A DNA stretch of 64,000 nt, taken from the NCBI RefSeq assembly GCF_009674825.1, contig NZ_WKJH01000024.1, positions 62,001-126,000 of the forward strand. The letters run 5' to 3'. Of this stretch, positions 47,380 to 56,823 are shown one piece after another. The stretch's first letter is position 1. The number at the start of each line of letters is the position of its first letter. Under the pieces are notes generated by a model, which was given only the letters and a program-made list of their open reading frames with translations, was not told where the DNA came from and did no database searches. The stretch is from Maribacter luteus (GTDB lineage Bacteria; Bacteroidota; Bacteroidia; Flavobacteriales; Flavobacteriaceae). Position numbers and translations under genes: made by a program.

Positions 47380-48681
47380 TTATCTGGTTTCTATTTTATA
47401 AATGGTATCTATACGGTCGGCATCCAATGCACCAGTATATAGAAAAAGTCCTTCTGTTACCTGCTTGAACCTGATTTTGATCCCCCCATCGAAACTGGTC
47501 ACCGATTTAACCTTCTCCTTGAGCTCGGGAATAAAAACATAGGGTTCGGTAGGGGCATCCAGCACGTGTACATACAAGGTCTTGTCCTTTTTGGTAATGG
47601 TACCCCATTCCTGTGAGTTGATGACCCCTCCTCTGGTGCCATAGATACTTTCACCATAAGTACCGGTCCATTCCCCGATTTCACTTAAGGTATCAACAAA
47701 TTCCGGTTGTATTTTACCGTTTGGCATGGGACCTACGTTCAACAGTAAGTTGCCGTTTTTACCCGCCGCATTGACCAGAAAGTGGATCAATTTTTTCGTA
47801 CTCTTGAACTTTTTGTCATAAATGCTATACCCCCATTTCCCGGCCATGGTAGCACAAGATTCCAAGGGCAATCGGCTAACCTGTACCCCATCACTGTAAC
47901 CGCCGTGGTTTTCCCCTGGAAGATCACGTTCAAAGGTCTGTACATCTTCCCCGGCAATGGGTTGTATATGGTGGTTGTTGGCGATAAGGGTATTCGGACT
48001 CAGCTCGTGGATCAAACTATAGATTTCGTTATACTTCCAATCTGCTTGCTTTTGGTCCCAATGTCCATCAAACCAAATCATTCCTATTTCTCCATAATTT
48101 GTAAGTAACTCCGTTAGTTGCTTTTTCATAAAGCTAACATACTTTTCCCAAGCTTCTTTATCTCCTTTTTTACCTACTTTGTAATCTTCCCTTTTCCAAT
48201 CGAGTAGCGAATAATAGAAATTCAGCTTGATACCTTCCTTTTTACAGGCCTCTGCCAATGCTTTTAACGGGTCTTTTCCGTAAGGCGTAGCATCTACAAT
48301 GTTAAAATCGCTCGCATCGGTATCGAACATACTAAAGCTATCATGGTGTCTAGTGGTAATCGTAATATATTTCATCCCGGCGGCCTTGGCCAACTTTACC
48401 CATTCTTCGGGATCATAATCCTGCGGATTGAAAAAATCAGCCAAACGCTCATAGTTATCCGCTTGGATCTTTTTTATGAACATAACCCATTCACCATCTG
48501 CCAAAACGCTGTACACGCCCCAGTGGATGAACATCCCGAACTTCATGTCCTGAAATTCCTTTCGGGCCTGTAAATTACCTTCGGTGGGGGTATATTCCGG
48601 CATTGGGAAATCATAGTGTTTTTGGGCATTACTGGTAAATGTAAGTAAACCTAATAGGCAAATAATGGCTATCTTATTCAT
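47380..48681 (-). CDS. GH29 alpha-L-fucosidase (copy 2)
   Basis: The 433-residue exported protein (MNKIAIICLLGLLTFTSNAQ) has FGMFIHWGVYSVLADGEWVM, AGMKYITITTRHHDSFSMFD, IKLNFYYSLLDW and GEIGMIWFDGHWDQ with the nucleophile Asp near residue 203. The block NGNLLLNVGPMPNGKIQP and a C-terminal sandwich follow. It shares the family core with copy 1, but the loop after HWGVYS differs, which suggests a different fucose linkage or sulfation tolerance. It lies 18 nt after GH92. Fucose released here feeds FucP. Confidence 0.95.
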   Translation of the reverse strand: MNKIAIICLLGLLTFTSNAQKHYDFPMPEYTPTEGNLQARKEFQDMKFGMFIHWGVYSVLADGEWVMFIKKIQADNYERLADFFNPQDYDPEEWVKLAKAAGMKYITITTRHHDSFSMFDTDASDFNIVDATPYGKDPLKALAEACKKEGIKLNFYYSLLDWKREDYKVGKKGDKEAWEKYVSFMKKQLTELLTNYGEIGMIWFDGHWDQKQADWKYNEIYSLIHELSPNTLIANNHHIQPIAGEDVQTFERDLPGENHGGYSDGVQVSRLPLESCATMAGKWGYSIYDKKFKSTKKLIHFLVNAAGKNGNLLLNVGPMPNGKIQPEFVDTLSEIGEWTGTYGESIYGTRGGVINSQEWGTITKKDKTLYVHVLDAPTEPYVFIPELKEKVKSVTSFDGGIKIRFKQVTEGLFLYTGALDADRIDTIYKIETR

Positions 48682-48699
48682 ATTGATTTGTTTTTTTTC

Positions 48700-51051
48700 T
48701 TAATTAATAACTGGGCTTGGACCCATTTCAAATTCCAAAACACCACCTTTGGTGATTTCTTCGTGAGAAATCCAAAAGCGATCCAATGGTTTTCCATTCA
48801 ATTTGATTGTTTGTATATAAATATTTTCCTTTGAATTGTTATGGGCGATAATCCTGAATGTTTTTCCTGAATAATAGTTGCTGTCCAATTTAATTTCGAC
48901 ATCATTGAAAACCGGACTCGTGATTTGGTATTTATTATCCCCCGGATTTATGGGATGAATACCAATGGAAGCCAACACATACCACGCAGACATTTGACCT
49001 ACATCCTCATTACCGCATAATCCGTAAGCATCGATACCGTAAGCCTTATCACAAATTTTACGGGTATATTTTTGGGTCAAGTGCGGTACACCGGCTTCAT
49101 TGAACATAAACGGTACATGATGCACAGGTTCATTGGCATGATTGTAATAATTATTCCAAAGAAAGTCTTCGGGGGTGTTTTCAAAAAAAGTGATCAATTC
49201 ATTTTTAAAAGCTTCTTCACCACCCATCAAGGTCTTTAACCCATCGATATCGTGGGGTACAAACCAACCTTGTTGAAACGGATTGCTTTCAATACACCCT
49301 TGGCCATGAACGGTTTTCCCTTTCCATTCCAACCAAGTTCCGGTGCTATCCTTAGCCCTAAACCAGTTGACTTCATCGTTCCAAATATTCTTATAATTTT
49401 TACTTTTTTCGAAATAAGTTTCGGCAATCCCATTTTTGCCCAACGCTTGTGCAAAGGTTGCCAACGCCCAATCGGAATAGGCATATTCCAAGGTTTTGGA
49501 AATGTGCTTGTGTGAATACCCTAGCTCACCATTTCCTGTGTTGTTAACCGTGTTCAATGAGTACTCAAAGGCTTTTTCCACATCGTAGTTACGAATTCCT
49601 TTTTGGTAAGCATCGTTAATTACCGAAACTGCCGGATTCCCTAACATTACGCCCGAATAGGAATTCAGCATTTCCCAGCGCGGTAAATATTCGCGACCAC
49701 TTAACGCTGCCATTTGTAATAGGGAATTGATTTCATCATCGACCAATGTAGGATTGATAATGGTTTGCAACGGAAATTGTGAACGAAACACGTCCCAACC
49801 ACTGAAAATAGTACGGTAAGTAAAATTATCGGTTTGGTGTACTTGTTTATCGGCCCCTATATAGTTTCCGTTAACGTCTGAAAAAGCCCGAGGATCGATT
49901 AAGGTATGATAAAGTGCGGTGTAAAAAATGGTTTTTTCCCTATCGGATGCACCGGATACCGCTATGTTTGAAATGGCCGTACTCCATAAGTCACGTGCTT
50001 CTTGCCTGGTTTTATCGAAATCCCAATGATCGATATCGTGCTCGAGATTTTCCTTGGCACCTGCGATACTCACGAAAGAAATGCCGCTTTTCACCAACAC
50101 CTGTTCTCCTTCTTTTGTGCTGAAATCGGTATAAAACCCTAAATGCTTGCCTTGCATTTCATTTCTACCTTTAAAAATTTCTGCATTTTTAACTGCATCC
50201 TGATAATTATCCCTTCTAATAAAACGCATCTTTCTAGGCACGTCAGGAATATCGGCACTCCAAATTCCGTAGTCTTTTAACGGCTTGCTAAATTGGCAAT
50301 GGAAATACACCACGTAATCGGCGTTACCGGCCCCAGCGCCCCAGCCACCACCTTCCGGAGGACATTTCATCCAGCCTTCAATCGTGTTTTCATCAACTAC
50401 CCTGATGTATTGTTCCGTTGATGTACCTCCAACGCGACGTGATAAATCGATTTGAATTCGTGAACTGTCATTTTCCGGATAAGTGAATCTGATTATTCCT
50501 GCCCTTGGTGCCGCCGTCAATTCTGCCTTTACTCTATAATCGGTTAAAGTCACTGCGTAATAGCCTGCTTGGGTTACTTCGGTATCATGTGAAAACCGAG
50601 ATCGGTAACCATCTTCCGGGTTTTCAGGAACACCTCTATTCGTATGTAATTTGCCGGTTGTGGGCGTCACTAAAAAGTTGCCCAAATCGCCAAACCAACC
50701 TACACCGCTCATATGTGTAAAACTGAAACCTTCGAGTGTTGGATGCTCGTACGAATAGCCCGAACCATTATCACCACCCGTAAAAGTATCCGGACTTAAT
50801 TGTACCAAGCCAAAAGGGGTTGCGGCACCCGGAAATGTTTTTCCAAAACCATGGGCATCTTTGGATTTTTTCCCATAGGTAATGGCCCCAATAATAGGGT
50901 CTATATAATCTACCGGTTGCTTTTCCCCTTCTACGACTATTGCCGCCACTGTATCATCTTTATCCGTTTTTGAGGATGAGCAGGATACAGCAACTATCAT
51001 ACTTAGTATAAAGCAGAAATAAAGCAGCGATTTTCTTTTTTGGATTCCCAT
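48700..51051 (-). CDS. GH92 alpha-mannosidase, lipoprotein
   Basis: The start at 51051 (MGIQKRKSLLYFCFILSM) gives a lipoprotein signal (VAVSC) and 783 residues; the longer frame from 51177 would overlap the upstream sulfatase gene and lacks a signal at its front. Family blocks are VDYIDPIIGAITYGK, GFSFTHMSGVGWFGD, FYTALYHTLIDPRAFSDVNG, FSGWDVFRSQFPL and the catalytic-centre GNEDVGQMSAWYV near residue 680, preceded by HHVPFMFNEAG. GH92 enzymes are calcium-dependent inverting exo-alpha-mannosidases, so mannose may be part of the glycan. It lies 25 nt after a sulfatase and 18 nt before GH29. Confidence 0.95.
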   Translation of the reverse strand: MGIQKRKSLLYFCFILSMIVAVSCSSSKTDKDDTVAAIVVEGEKQPVDYIDPIIGAITYGKKSKDAHGFGKTFPGAATPFGLVQLSPDTFTGGDNGSGYSYEHPTLEGFSFTHMSGVGWFGDLGNFLVTPTTGKLHTNRGVPENPEDGYRSRFSHDTEVTQAGYYAVTLTDYRVKAELTAAPRAGIIRFTYPENDSSRIQIDLSRRVGGTSTEQYIRVVDENTIEGWMKCPPEGGGWGAGAGNADYVVYFHCQFSKPLKDYGIWSADIPDVPRKMRFIRRDNYQDAVKNAEIFKGRNEMQGKHLGFYTDFSTKEGEQVLVKSGISFVSIAGAKENLEHDIDHWDFDKTRQEARDLWSTAISNIAVSGASDREKTIFYTALYHTLIDPRAFSDVNGNYIGADKQVHQTDNFTYRTIFSGWDVFRSQFPLQTIINPTLVDDEINSLLQMAALSGREYLPRWEMLNSYSGVMLGNPAVSVINDAYQKGIRNYDVEKAFEYSLNTVNNTGNGELGYSHKHISKTLEYAYSDWALATFAQALGKNGIAETYFEKSKNYKNIWNDEVNWFRAKDSTGTWLEWKGKTVHGQGCIESNPFQQGWFVPHDIDGLKTLMGGEEAFKNELITFFENTPEDFLWNNYYNHANEPVHHVPFMFNEAGVPHLTQKYTRKICDKAYGIDAYGLCGNEDVGQMSAWYVLASIGIHPINPGDNKYQITSPVFNDVEIKLDSNYYSGKTFRIIAHNNSKENIYIQTIKLNGKPLDRFWISHEEITKGGVLEFEMGPSPVIN

Positions 51052-51076
51052 ATATGCGTTGTGTTCTTTTAGGAAC

Positions 51077-52564
51077 TTAATGTGCTCCCGATTTTTCGGC
51101 AACTCCCGACTTATAAATATCGACAGGAACGTCATTCTGTTGTAACTCCCCAGAGGTAGTTCTTCCGTTTTCAACAATTCGTTCTAATTCTTCCGTTAGC
51201 CTTTTAACTATTTTAGGATGCTTTTTATATACATTGGTGGTTTCCTCCCAATCCTTTTTCATGTTATACAGCTGTATCTGGGGCAAACCTTCCATTATGG
51301 CTTTTTTATCTGTTGGGGCACTCCATCCTCCGGAACCTGGAGTCAATTCCAATTTCCATTTTTTATTTCTAATGGAGAATTTCCCATTAATGGAATGGTG
51401 CACCACCAATTTATAATCCGTTTTGGCCTTATTGTTTTTCAATAGCGGAAGAATACTATACGAATCTACGCCATCATCGGCATCCAATTCCACACCGGTG
51501 ATCCCTGCACAGGTTGCCATTAAACTCGTCTGACAGATAAGTTGGCTATTGGTTGTATTGGGTTTGATCTTCCCGGGCCATTTGACCATAAACGGGATCC
51601 GATGGGCACCTTCCCAAATATCGGATTTGTATCCCCTAAAATCCGCACTGGGGTAATGACCGAATTCTTTTTCCAATTTCCCTGCTTTGGCAACAGGGGC
51701 CGAACAGCCATTATCACTGGTAAAGAAAACCAGTGTGTTTTTTTCCAACCCGTTTTCTTTTAGTGACTTTAATACTTTGCCTACCACGAAATCTGTTTCC
51801 ATTACAAAATCCGCATAACTTCCCATGCCACTTTTTCCTTGCCATTCCTCTGAAGGTACAACGGGGCTATGAGGGGAATTCAGAGCCAAATACAAGAAAA
51901 ACGGTTCTTTTTTCTTTGTACTTTCCTTGATATAATCTTTGGCATGTTCACCCAAAAACTGGAGCATTTTTATTGGGGCCATATGATCTATAACCTTGTC
52001 ATCTTTTATAACCGTATTCATTGAGGCGGAGTGATGAAAACCTATATAACCATCAAAACCCCTACTCACCGGCCCATTGGGCACATTAGCTCCGATTGGC
52101 GCATTAACCAACTTTTTACCACTATACATGTCATAAGGTTTACCATCATTATCCAAAAAACTAAATCCCAAATGCCATTTACCCATGGCCATGGTAGTAT
52201 AGCCCGCTTTTTTTAATAAACCGGGCACTGTTGTCAATTCTTTGTCTATCAAAGGTTCAAACTCATTACCGCCTCGTAATACGCCATTTTGTAGTTTTGA
52301 TCTCCAAGAATATCTACCCGTTAATAAGGAATATCTAGATGGGGTACAAACCGCAGAAGCAGAATGCGCATCTGTAAAAGTCATACCCTCTTTGGCAAAA
52401 GCATCAATTGCCGGTGTTAGAATTTTTCCCTTTTCAGGGTTTAAGGCCTGTACATCCCCATACCCTAAATCATCACAAATGATATATACGATATTTGGTT
52501 TTTCTTGTGCCTTTAACAGTTGCACGCTTAATAACAACATTAAAATCAACCTACATGTATTCAT
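51077..52564 (-). CDS. S1-family sulfatase, secreted
   Basis: The 495-residue protein has a signal peptide (LILMLLLSVQLLKAQ), metal site NIVYIICDDLGYGDVQAL, FGly motif CTPSR near residue 73 in DAHSASAVCTPSRYSLLTGR, MGKWHLGFSF and FFTSDNGCSAPVAKAG. It is a close internal relative of the sulfatase at 60971-62521: both have TFTDAHS or MFTDAHT, GRY.WR, GGWSxP and VHHS.(N/D)G blocks in the same order. Type I sulfatases of this kind act on 6-sulfated galactose or N-acetylgalactosamine among others, but I do not assign the position. It lies 10 nt after GH20. Confidence 0.93.
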   Translation of the reverse strand: MNTCRLILMLLLSVQLLKAQEKPNIVYIICDDLGYGDVQALNPEKGKILTPAIDAFAKEGMTFTDAHSASAVCTPSRYSLLTGRYSWRSKLQNGVLRGGNEFEPLIDKELTTVPGLLKKAGYTTMAMGKWHLGFSFLDNDGKPYDMYSGKKLVNAPIGANVPNGPVSRGFDGYIGFHHSASMNTVIKDDKVIDHMAPIKMLQFLGEHAKDYIKESTKKKEPFFLYLALNSPHSPVVPSEEWQGKSGMGSYADFVMETDFVVGKVLKSLKENGLEKNTLVFFTSDNGCSAPVAKAGKLEKEFGHYPSADFRGYKSDIWEGAHRIPFMVKWPGKIKPNTTNSQLICQTSLMATCAGITGVELDADDGVDSYSILPLLKNNKAKTDYKLVVHHSINGKFSIRNKKWKLELTPGSGGWSAPTDKKAIMEGLPQIQLYNMKKDWEETTNVYKKHPKIVKRLTEELERIVENGRTTSGELQQNDVPVDIYKSGVAEKSGAH

Positions 52565-52574
52565 AACTACAATT

Positions 52575-54428
52575 TTATTTCAATCTTAATTCTAAAATTT
52601 TTCCTTTTTGTTCCCCTTTGTCATTGAACAAGGCGGCTTTAAGTAGGCTTTTGGGTTCTGCCCTAAACGCCTTGGTATATACCGCACTATTAATATCAGG
52701 TTCCGAGCCATCCAAAGTGTATCTTATCCTATACCCCACGCTCTCCGTTTGCAGGTATACAATTGCTTCTCCATGCAATTGGTCTATAGCATAGGAAGGA
52801 TATACACTGTACAAACTTTTAGAAACGTTAATACCTTTACGCTCCAATTTGTCAAAATGGTAATCTTCCAAAGCGGTTTGAAAACGTTCCCAATTCTTGG
52901 TTTCGGGCAAACTCCATGAAACCTCAGCACTGGCTATTGCCCTAGGGTATAGCATATACTCGCAATGTTCTTGGGTAGGTGTAAACTCCCCCCATAAACT
53001 AGCTTGGTTACCCAGTACCAATTCTTTTTGGGCTTCAGTAAGTTCGGCTGCTACCGGCTCATGACCATAAACCTTTGAAAGCGGTAAAACCACCTTTGGC
53101 CCTTCCGGTTCTGTAATGGTAGGTCCCTGCACCTGACTTATATATGAATATTTATAGGATGTCATTATCGTGGGATAGCCTTCTTGGGGGGCGGTTATTT
53201 GCGGGTTATACTTCCCCCTTCTCCAAGCCATGATCGTAGCTCCCGGGGCTCCATTTCCACTTAAAATCTCATCCCAACCGATCATGGTCTTCTTTTGCTT
53301 TTTTACCAATTTGTGAATACGCTGGATAAAATAACTTTGTAATTCTTCCTCATCCTCCAATCCGTTATCCGATTTTGCTTTTTGGCAATACGGACACTTT
53401 TTCCAGTTCTTTTTATTGCACTCATCACCTCCGATATGCAAATATTCGGAAGGGAACAATGCAGCGACTTCCTTAATGACGTCGTTTAGGAATCCATAGG
53501 AATAATCTTTACCTGGACAAACCGTATTATCAGGGGCTTTACCGCCAACGGCCACTTCAAAATCTACTTCTGGATCATCATAGCAAAACAGTTCAGGATA
53601 CGATGCCACAAGCGCTTTACTATGGCCGGGAACATCTATTTCAGGAATGACTTCCACATTCCTTACCTTGGCATAGGCGATAACTTCCTTGATTTCCTCT
53701 TGGGTATAAAACCCTCCAACGGTTTTGGGCTCTTCCGCTGTGGCTTTTTCCCTTTCCCACCATGCAACGCCACTTCTATCCGCTCTCCAAGCTCCTTTTT
53801 CCGTTAGCTTGGGATACTTTTTGATTTCGAGACGCCACCCTTGGTCATCTGTTAAATGCCAGTGGAATTTGTTCACCTTATACGAAGAAAGAACGTCTAT
53901 TTGTTTTAGGATAAATTCCTTGGGTTGAAAATGTCTGGAAACATCCAACATGATTCCGCGCCATTGAAACCTGGGGTTGTCCTTAACCTCCATAGCGGGT
54001 ATACGGACTTCCCCGGTATTTTCCAATGGGAACGTTTGCCGTAAGGTCTGAAAGCCATTGAATAGTCCGGCATAGTCTTTTGCCATGACCACAATCGATT
54101 CAGGTGTTATTTCAAGTAGATAGCCTTCTTCTTTTAACGAAGCCCTTTTTTCCAGTTTAAATAGAATGTGTTTTTCCCCTTTATCGGGCCCATTATAGGA
54201 ATACACAAGGTTGAGACCTAGATCGGAATGTATCTTTTCAGCGACATAAGGTATGAGTTGTCCCCTGAATTTTTTGGGAACAAATACCTTAGTGGTTTGG
54301 TCGAGAACAAACACACCATCGGAAAACTGAACGGATTCGGGCTGTGGTATGAAATTCGGGGAATTCTTTTGTGCTTCACCGGTTATGGAAATAAGAAATA
54401 ATGATATAATGAGTACTATTCTGTTCAT
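52575..54428 (-). CDS. GH20 beta-N-acetylhexosaminidase (second copy)
   Basis: The 617-residue exported protein (IVLIISLFLISITGEAQ) has the GH20b domain (FNGFQTLRQTFPL) and a barrel with WHLTDDQGWRLEIKKYPKL, NVEVIPEIDVPGHSKALVAS and the Asp-Glu pair in YLHIGGDECNKKNW near residue 335. A C-terminal beta domain (IRYTLDGSEPDIN) follows, without the PA14 module of the other copy. Both copies cut terminal N-acetylhexosamines, and two copies in one locus mean hexosamine is probably a regular part of the substrate. It lies 2 nt after the SGNH hydrolase and 10 nt before a sulfatase. Confidence 0.94.
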   Translation of the reverse strand: MNRIVLIISLFLISITGEAQKNSPNFIPQPESVQFSDGVFVLDQTTKVFVPKKFRGQLIPYVAEKIHSDLGLNLVYSYNGPDKGEKHILFKLEKRASLKEEGYLLEITPESIVVMAKDYAGLFNGFQTLRQTFPLENTGEVRIPAMEVKDNPRFQWRGIMLDVSRHFQPKEFILKQIDVLSSYKVNKFHWHLTDDQGWRLEIKKYPKLTEKGAWRADRSGVAWWEREKATAEEPKTVGGFYTQEEIKEVIAYAKVRNVEVIPEIDVPGHSKALVASYPELFCYDDPEVDFEVAVGGKAPDNTVCPGKDYSYGFLNDVIKEVAALFPSEYLHIGGDECNKKNWKKCPYCQKAKSDNGLEDEEELQSYFIQRIHKLVKKQKKTMIGWDEILSGNGAPGATIMAWRRGKYNPQITAPQEGYPTIMTSYKYSYISQVQGPTITEPEGPKVVLPLSKVYGHEPVAAELTEAQKELVLGNQASLWGEFTPTQEHCEYMLYPRAIASAEVSWSLPETKNWERFQTALEDYHFDKLERKGINVSKSLYSVYPSYAIDQLHGEAIVYLQTESVGYRIRYTLDGSEPDINSAVYTKAFRAEPKSLLKAALFNDKGEQKGKILELRLK

Positions 54429-54430
54429 GA

Positions 54431-55219
54431 TTACAAGTTTTCAGCAATAATTTTCGCAACTTCTTTCCCCTGTTCTTTTTTGCCTAAATCGTTATAATGT
54501 ACGTTACGGGGTTTAATAAACCAGTCCTTGGCATTGGGTTTGGTAAAGCTGTACAAATCGTTGATGGCAATTGATGGATAATCTGCCAAAACCTCCAAAG
54601 CCGCTTTGTTGTACTTTACACTATCGCCTGCAACCCTGCCATTGGCACCTTCATCAGGAACTGCGGTGGTCGTAGCAAAAATCAATTTTGCTTTTGGATA
54701 TTCCTTCATCAGATATTCACAAATCCCATGTAGGTTTTCCTTATACTTTTCAATGGTGTTTACCTGCTTTCCGTTTTCTAAATCGAGCTTACCGTTTTTT
54801 ACATATTTTAAATCGTGCAACCCGACATTAAAATGAATAACATCCCAATCGAAATCCCAACCACCTTTCAAGTAAGGCTGAAACATGGTCGTTTTCATTT
54901 TTTCCATAAAAGGGATGAACTTATTACTTGATTGTCCGTTTTTATGAAACCTAAACACATTGGCTTTTCCTTCCAATTCGGTTCTTACTGTTGGGGTATA
55001 GCCTATTGAAATGGAATCGCCATAAATAAACACATTGGGAAGTTTCTTATCCGGATTTACATATGCAAAGGCTTCACCCTTGTTCGCAAGTTTGCCCCAT
55101 GCTTCCCTACATACCCCTTCATCGTACTTCCTTCTAAAAAAACCTGTCGATGCGCAGGAAGAAACCCCAATATAAATGGAGGTGGCCCCTACATACTTTA
55201 AAAATTTCCTTCTTTCCAA
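54431..55219 (-). CDS. SGNH/GDSL hydrolase, lipoprotein, TTG start
   Basis: The 262-residue protein begins at a TTG (55219), since an in-frame stop lies just upstream and the next Met is far inside. The signal RRKFLKYVGATSIYIGVSSC has both a twin-arginine-like RR and a lipobox. Block I is FIYGDSISIGY (nucleophile Ser near residue 67), with a later NVGLHDLKYV in the oxyanion block and NVHYNDLG carrying the Asp/His pair near residue 241. SGNH hydrolases in PULs often remove acetyl groups from glycans. It is 2 nt before GH20 and 18 nt after a sulfatase. Confidence 0.82.
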   Translation of the reverse strand: MERRKFLKYVGATSIYIGVSSCASTGFFRRKYDEGVCREAWGKLANKGEAFAYVNPDKKLPNVFIYGDSISIGYTPTVRTELEGKANVFRFHKNGQSSNKFIPFMEKMKTTMFQPYLKGGWDFDWDVIHFNVGLHDLKYVKNGKLDLENGKQVNTIEKYKENLHGICEYLMKEYPKAKLIFATTTAVPDEGANGRVAGDSVKYNKAALEVLADYPSIAINDLYSFTKPNAKDWFIKPRNVHYNDLGKKEQGKEVAKIIAENL

Positions 55220-55237
55220 TTTAATTCCGTTATGTGT

Positions 55238-56722
55238 TTATTCCTTACTACTTAATTTTAAAAATGCCTCTTCGGTCGCCAGAGGCAACATATTCGTTTT
55301 TCTAGCTCCTTTCGGCCCACCGCAACAATTCAATTTTTCAATAGGAACATTGTATAGGCTATCCACTGTTTTCGTATAAACAGGCTGTGTATCCCGATCA
55401 GGAAGACCATTCAATATACCTTCGAATTTTTCGAGTACCTGGGCCGATGCCCCTTCTCCAATCAGATTATGGGTTTCATAAGGGTCTGACTGTAAATCGA
55501 ACATCCTTACTATGCGTTTTAAAGTATCGGTATACACCTTATATCGCCTATCGCGAAGCACACGATCCCTAAATCGGAACCAATTTTCCATTCGATCGTC
55601 CTCACCTATTTTTGCCGATAGTCCGCCCATAGCCAATATCCAATCCCGCTTACCGATTACACGCTCCCCTTCCAAGACATCCGCAAATGAGTAGCCACTC
55701 GTTTCGGCCTTATTCCCGACATTCGCCAAATCAAGTAATGTCGGGTATATGTCGGTAAAGTCAATAAGGGCATCGGTCGTGAAATGCATCTTATCTGGGG
55801 TCAAGACCAAAAAGGGCGCATTGATTCCATTTTCGGTTAAAAACGATTTCCCTCCCCTAACATATACCTCATCCCTTTTTCCTATGATGCCATTGGAGGT
55901 ACCATTATCGGTGGTGAATATGAGGTATGTATTATCCAGCATACCATTATCTTCCAATGACTTCACTATTTTCCCGATAATGAAATCGGTATAACGTACC
56001 ATCGCCTGATGCTTTTGGTATTTGGTTTTTGCCTCAGGTTCGTGGGGTGTATGCACAAAAGGGGCATGTGTTAAAACCATTGGATAATAAACACAAAGGG
56101 GCTTATCCTTGTTCTTTGACATAAAGTCGATGATAAAATCCGAAAAAATATCAGGCCCAAATTCACCTTCATAGGTCTTGCTGCCATTTTTCGTGAAGAT
56201 ATAAGGGTCCCAATACCGATTTTCACTGGGTTTATTACCCGACTCGTACCCCGTCCACATACAATATTCCTGAAAACCCGCATTTTCCATGGCTTTGGGT
56301 TCGATCCTAAAATCATTGATCTGCCACTTTCCCGCTATACAGGTGGCATATCCGTCATTTTTCAAGGCTTTGGCAAAACTTGGATTTTTATCGGCATCAA
56401 AATTCACCCCATGCCCCCAACGGGGTACATCATAATGGTTTATCCACCCATTGGCAAACGGATATTGTCCTGTAATCAAGGCCACCCGACTGGGTGTACA
56501 CTGTGGCATGGAGTAGGCATTGTCGAATGTAATTCCCGTTTCTGCCAACTTATTGATGTTAGGGGTTTCGATTTCCGTTGCCCCATACGATTCTATCCAT
56601 TCTTTCCCCAGATCATCGACCATGATAAATACAAAATTGGGCCTTTGAGGTACCTCCATCTGCTTACACCCTATCATTAGGGGAAGGAGCATTACCACCA
56701 ACAACTTATATATCTTATTCAT
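55238..56722 (-). CDS. S1-family sulfatase, lipoprotein
   Basis: The 494-residue lipoprotein (MLLPLMIGC) has RPNFVFIMVDDLGKEWIESY, FGly motif CTPSR (near residue 74) in SMPQCTPSRVALITGQYPF, AGKWQINDF, IFTTDNGTSNGIIGKRDEV and a C-terminal GGPKGARKTNMLP. The GKW(H) block has Gln in place of His, unlike the other five sulfatases, which may mark a separate S1 subfamily with a different sulfate position. It sits 101 nt after GH30 and 18 nt before the SGNH hydrolase gene. Confidence 0.9.
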   Translation of the reverse strand: MNKIYKLLVVMLLPLMIGCKQMEVPQRPNFVFIMVDDLGKEWIESYGATEIETPNINKLAETGITFDNAYSMPQCTPSRVALITGQYPFANGWINHYDVPRWGHGVNFDADKNPSFAKALKNDGYATCIAGKWQINDFRIEPKAMENAGFQEYCMWTGYESGNKPSENRYWDPYIFTKNGSKTYEGEFGPDIFSDFIIDFMSKNKDKPLCVYYPMVLTHAPFVHTPHEPEAKTKYQKHQAMVRYTDFIIGKIVKSLEDNGMLDNTYLIFTTDNGTSNGIIGKRDEVYVRGGKSFLTENGINAPFLVLTPDKMHFTTDALIDFTDIYPTLLDLANVGNKAETSGYSFADVLEGERVIGKRDWILAMGGLSAKIGEDDRMENWFRFRDRVLRDRRYKVYTDTLKRIVRMFDLQSDPYETHNLIGEGASAQVLEKFEGILNGLPDRDTQPVYTKTVDSLYNVPIEKLNCCGGPKGARKTNMLPLATEEAFLKLSSKE

Positions 56723-56823
56723 GATCGAACTATAATCTTTACCCTTTTGATTTACACCCCATAAAATGAGTGCACCCCAAATACATTCATAACCCTTTAA
56801 TTTCCATTTAAAGCTTTAGCGTA

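Noticed and set aside
51052-51177. Longer GH92 start at 51177
   Set aside because: It would overlap the end of the sulfatase gene and place 42 non-family residues before a clear lipoprotein signal that starts at 51051.
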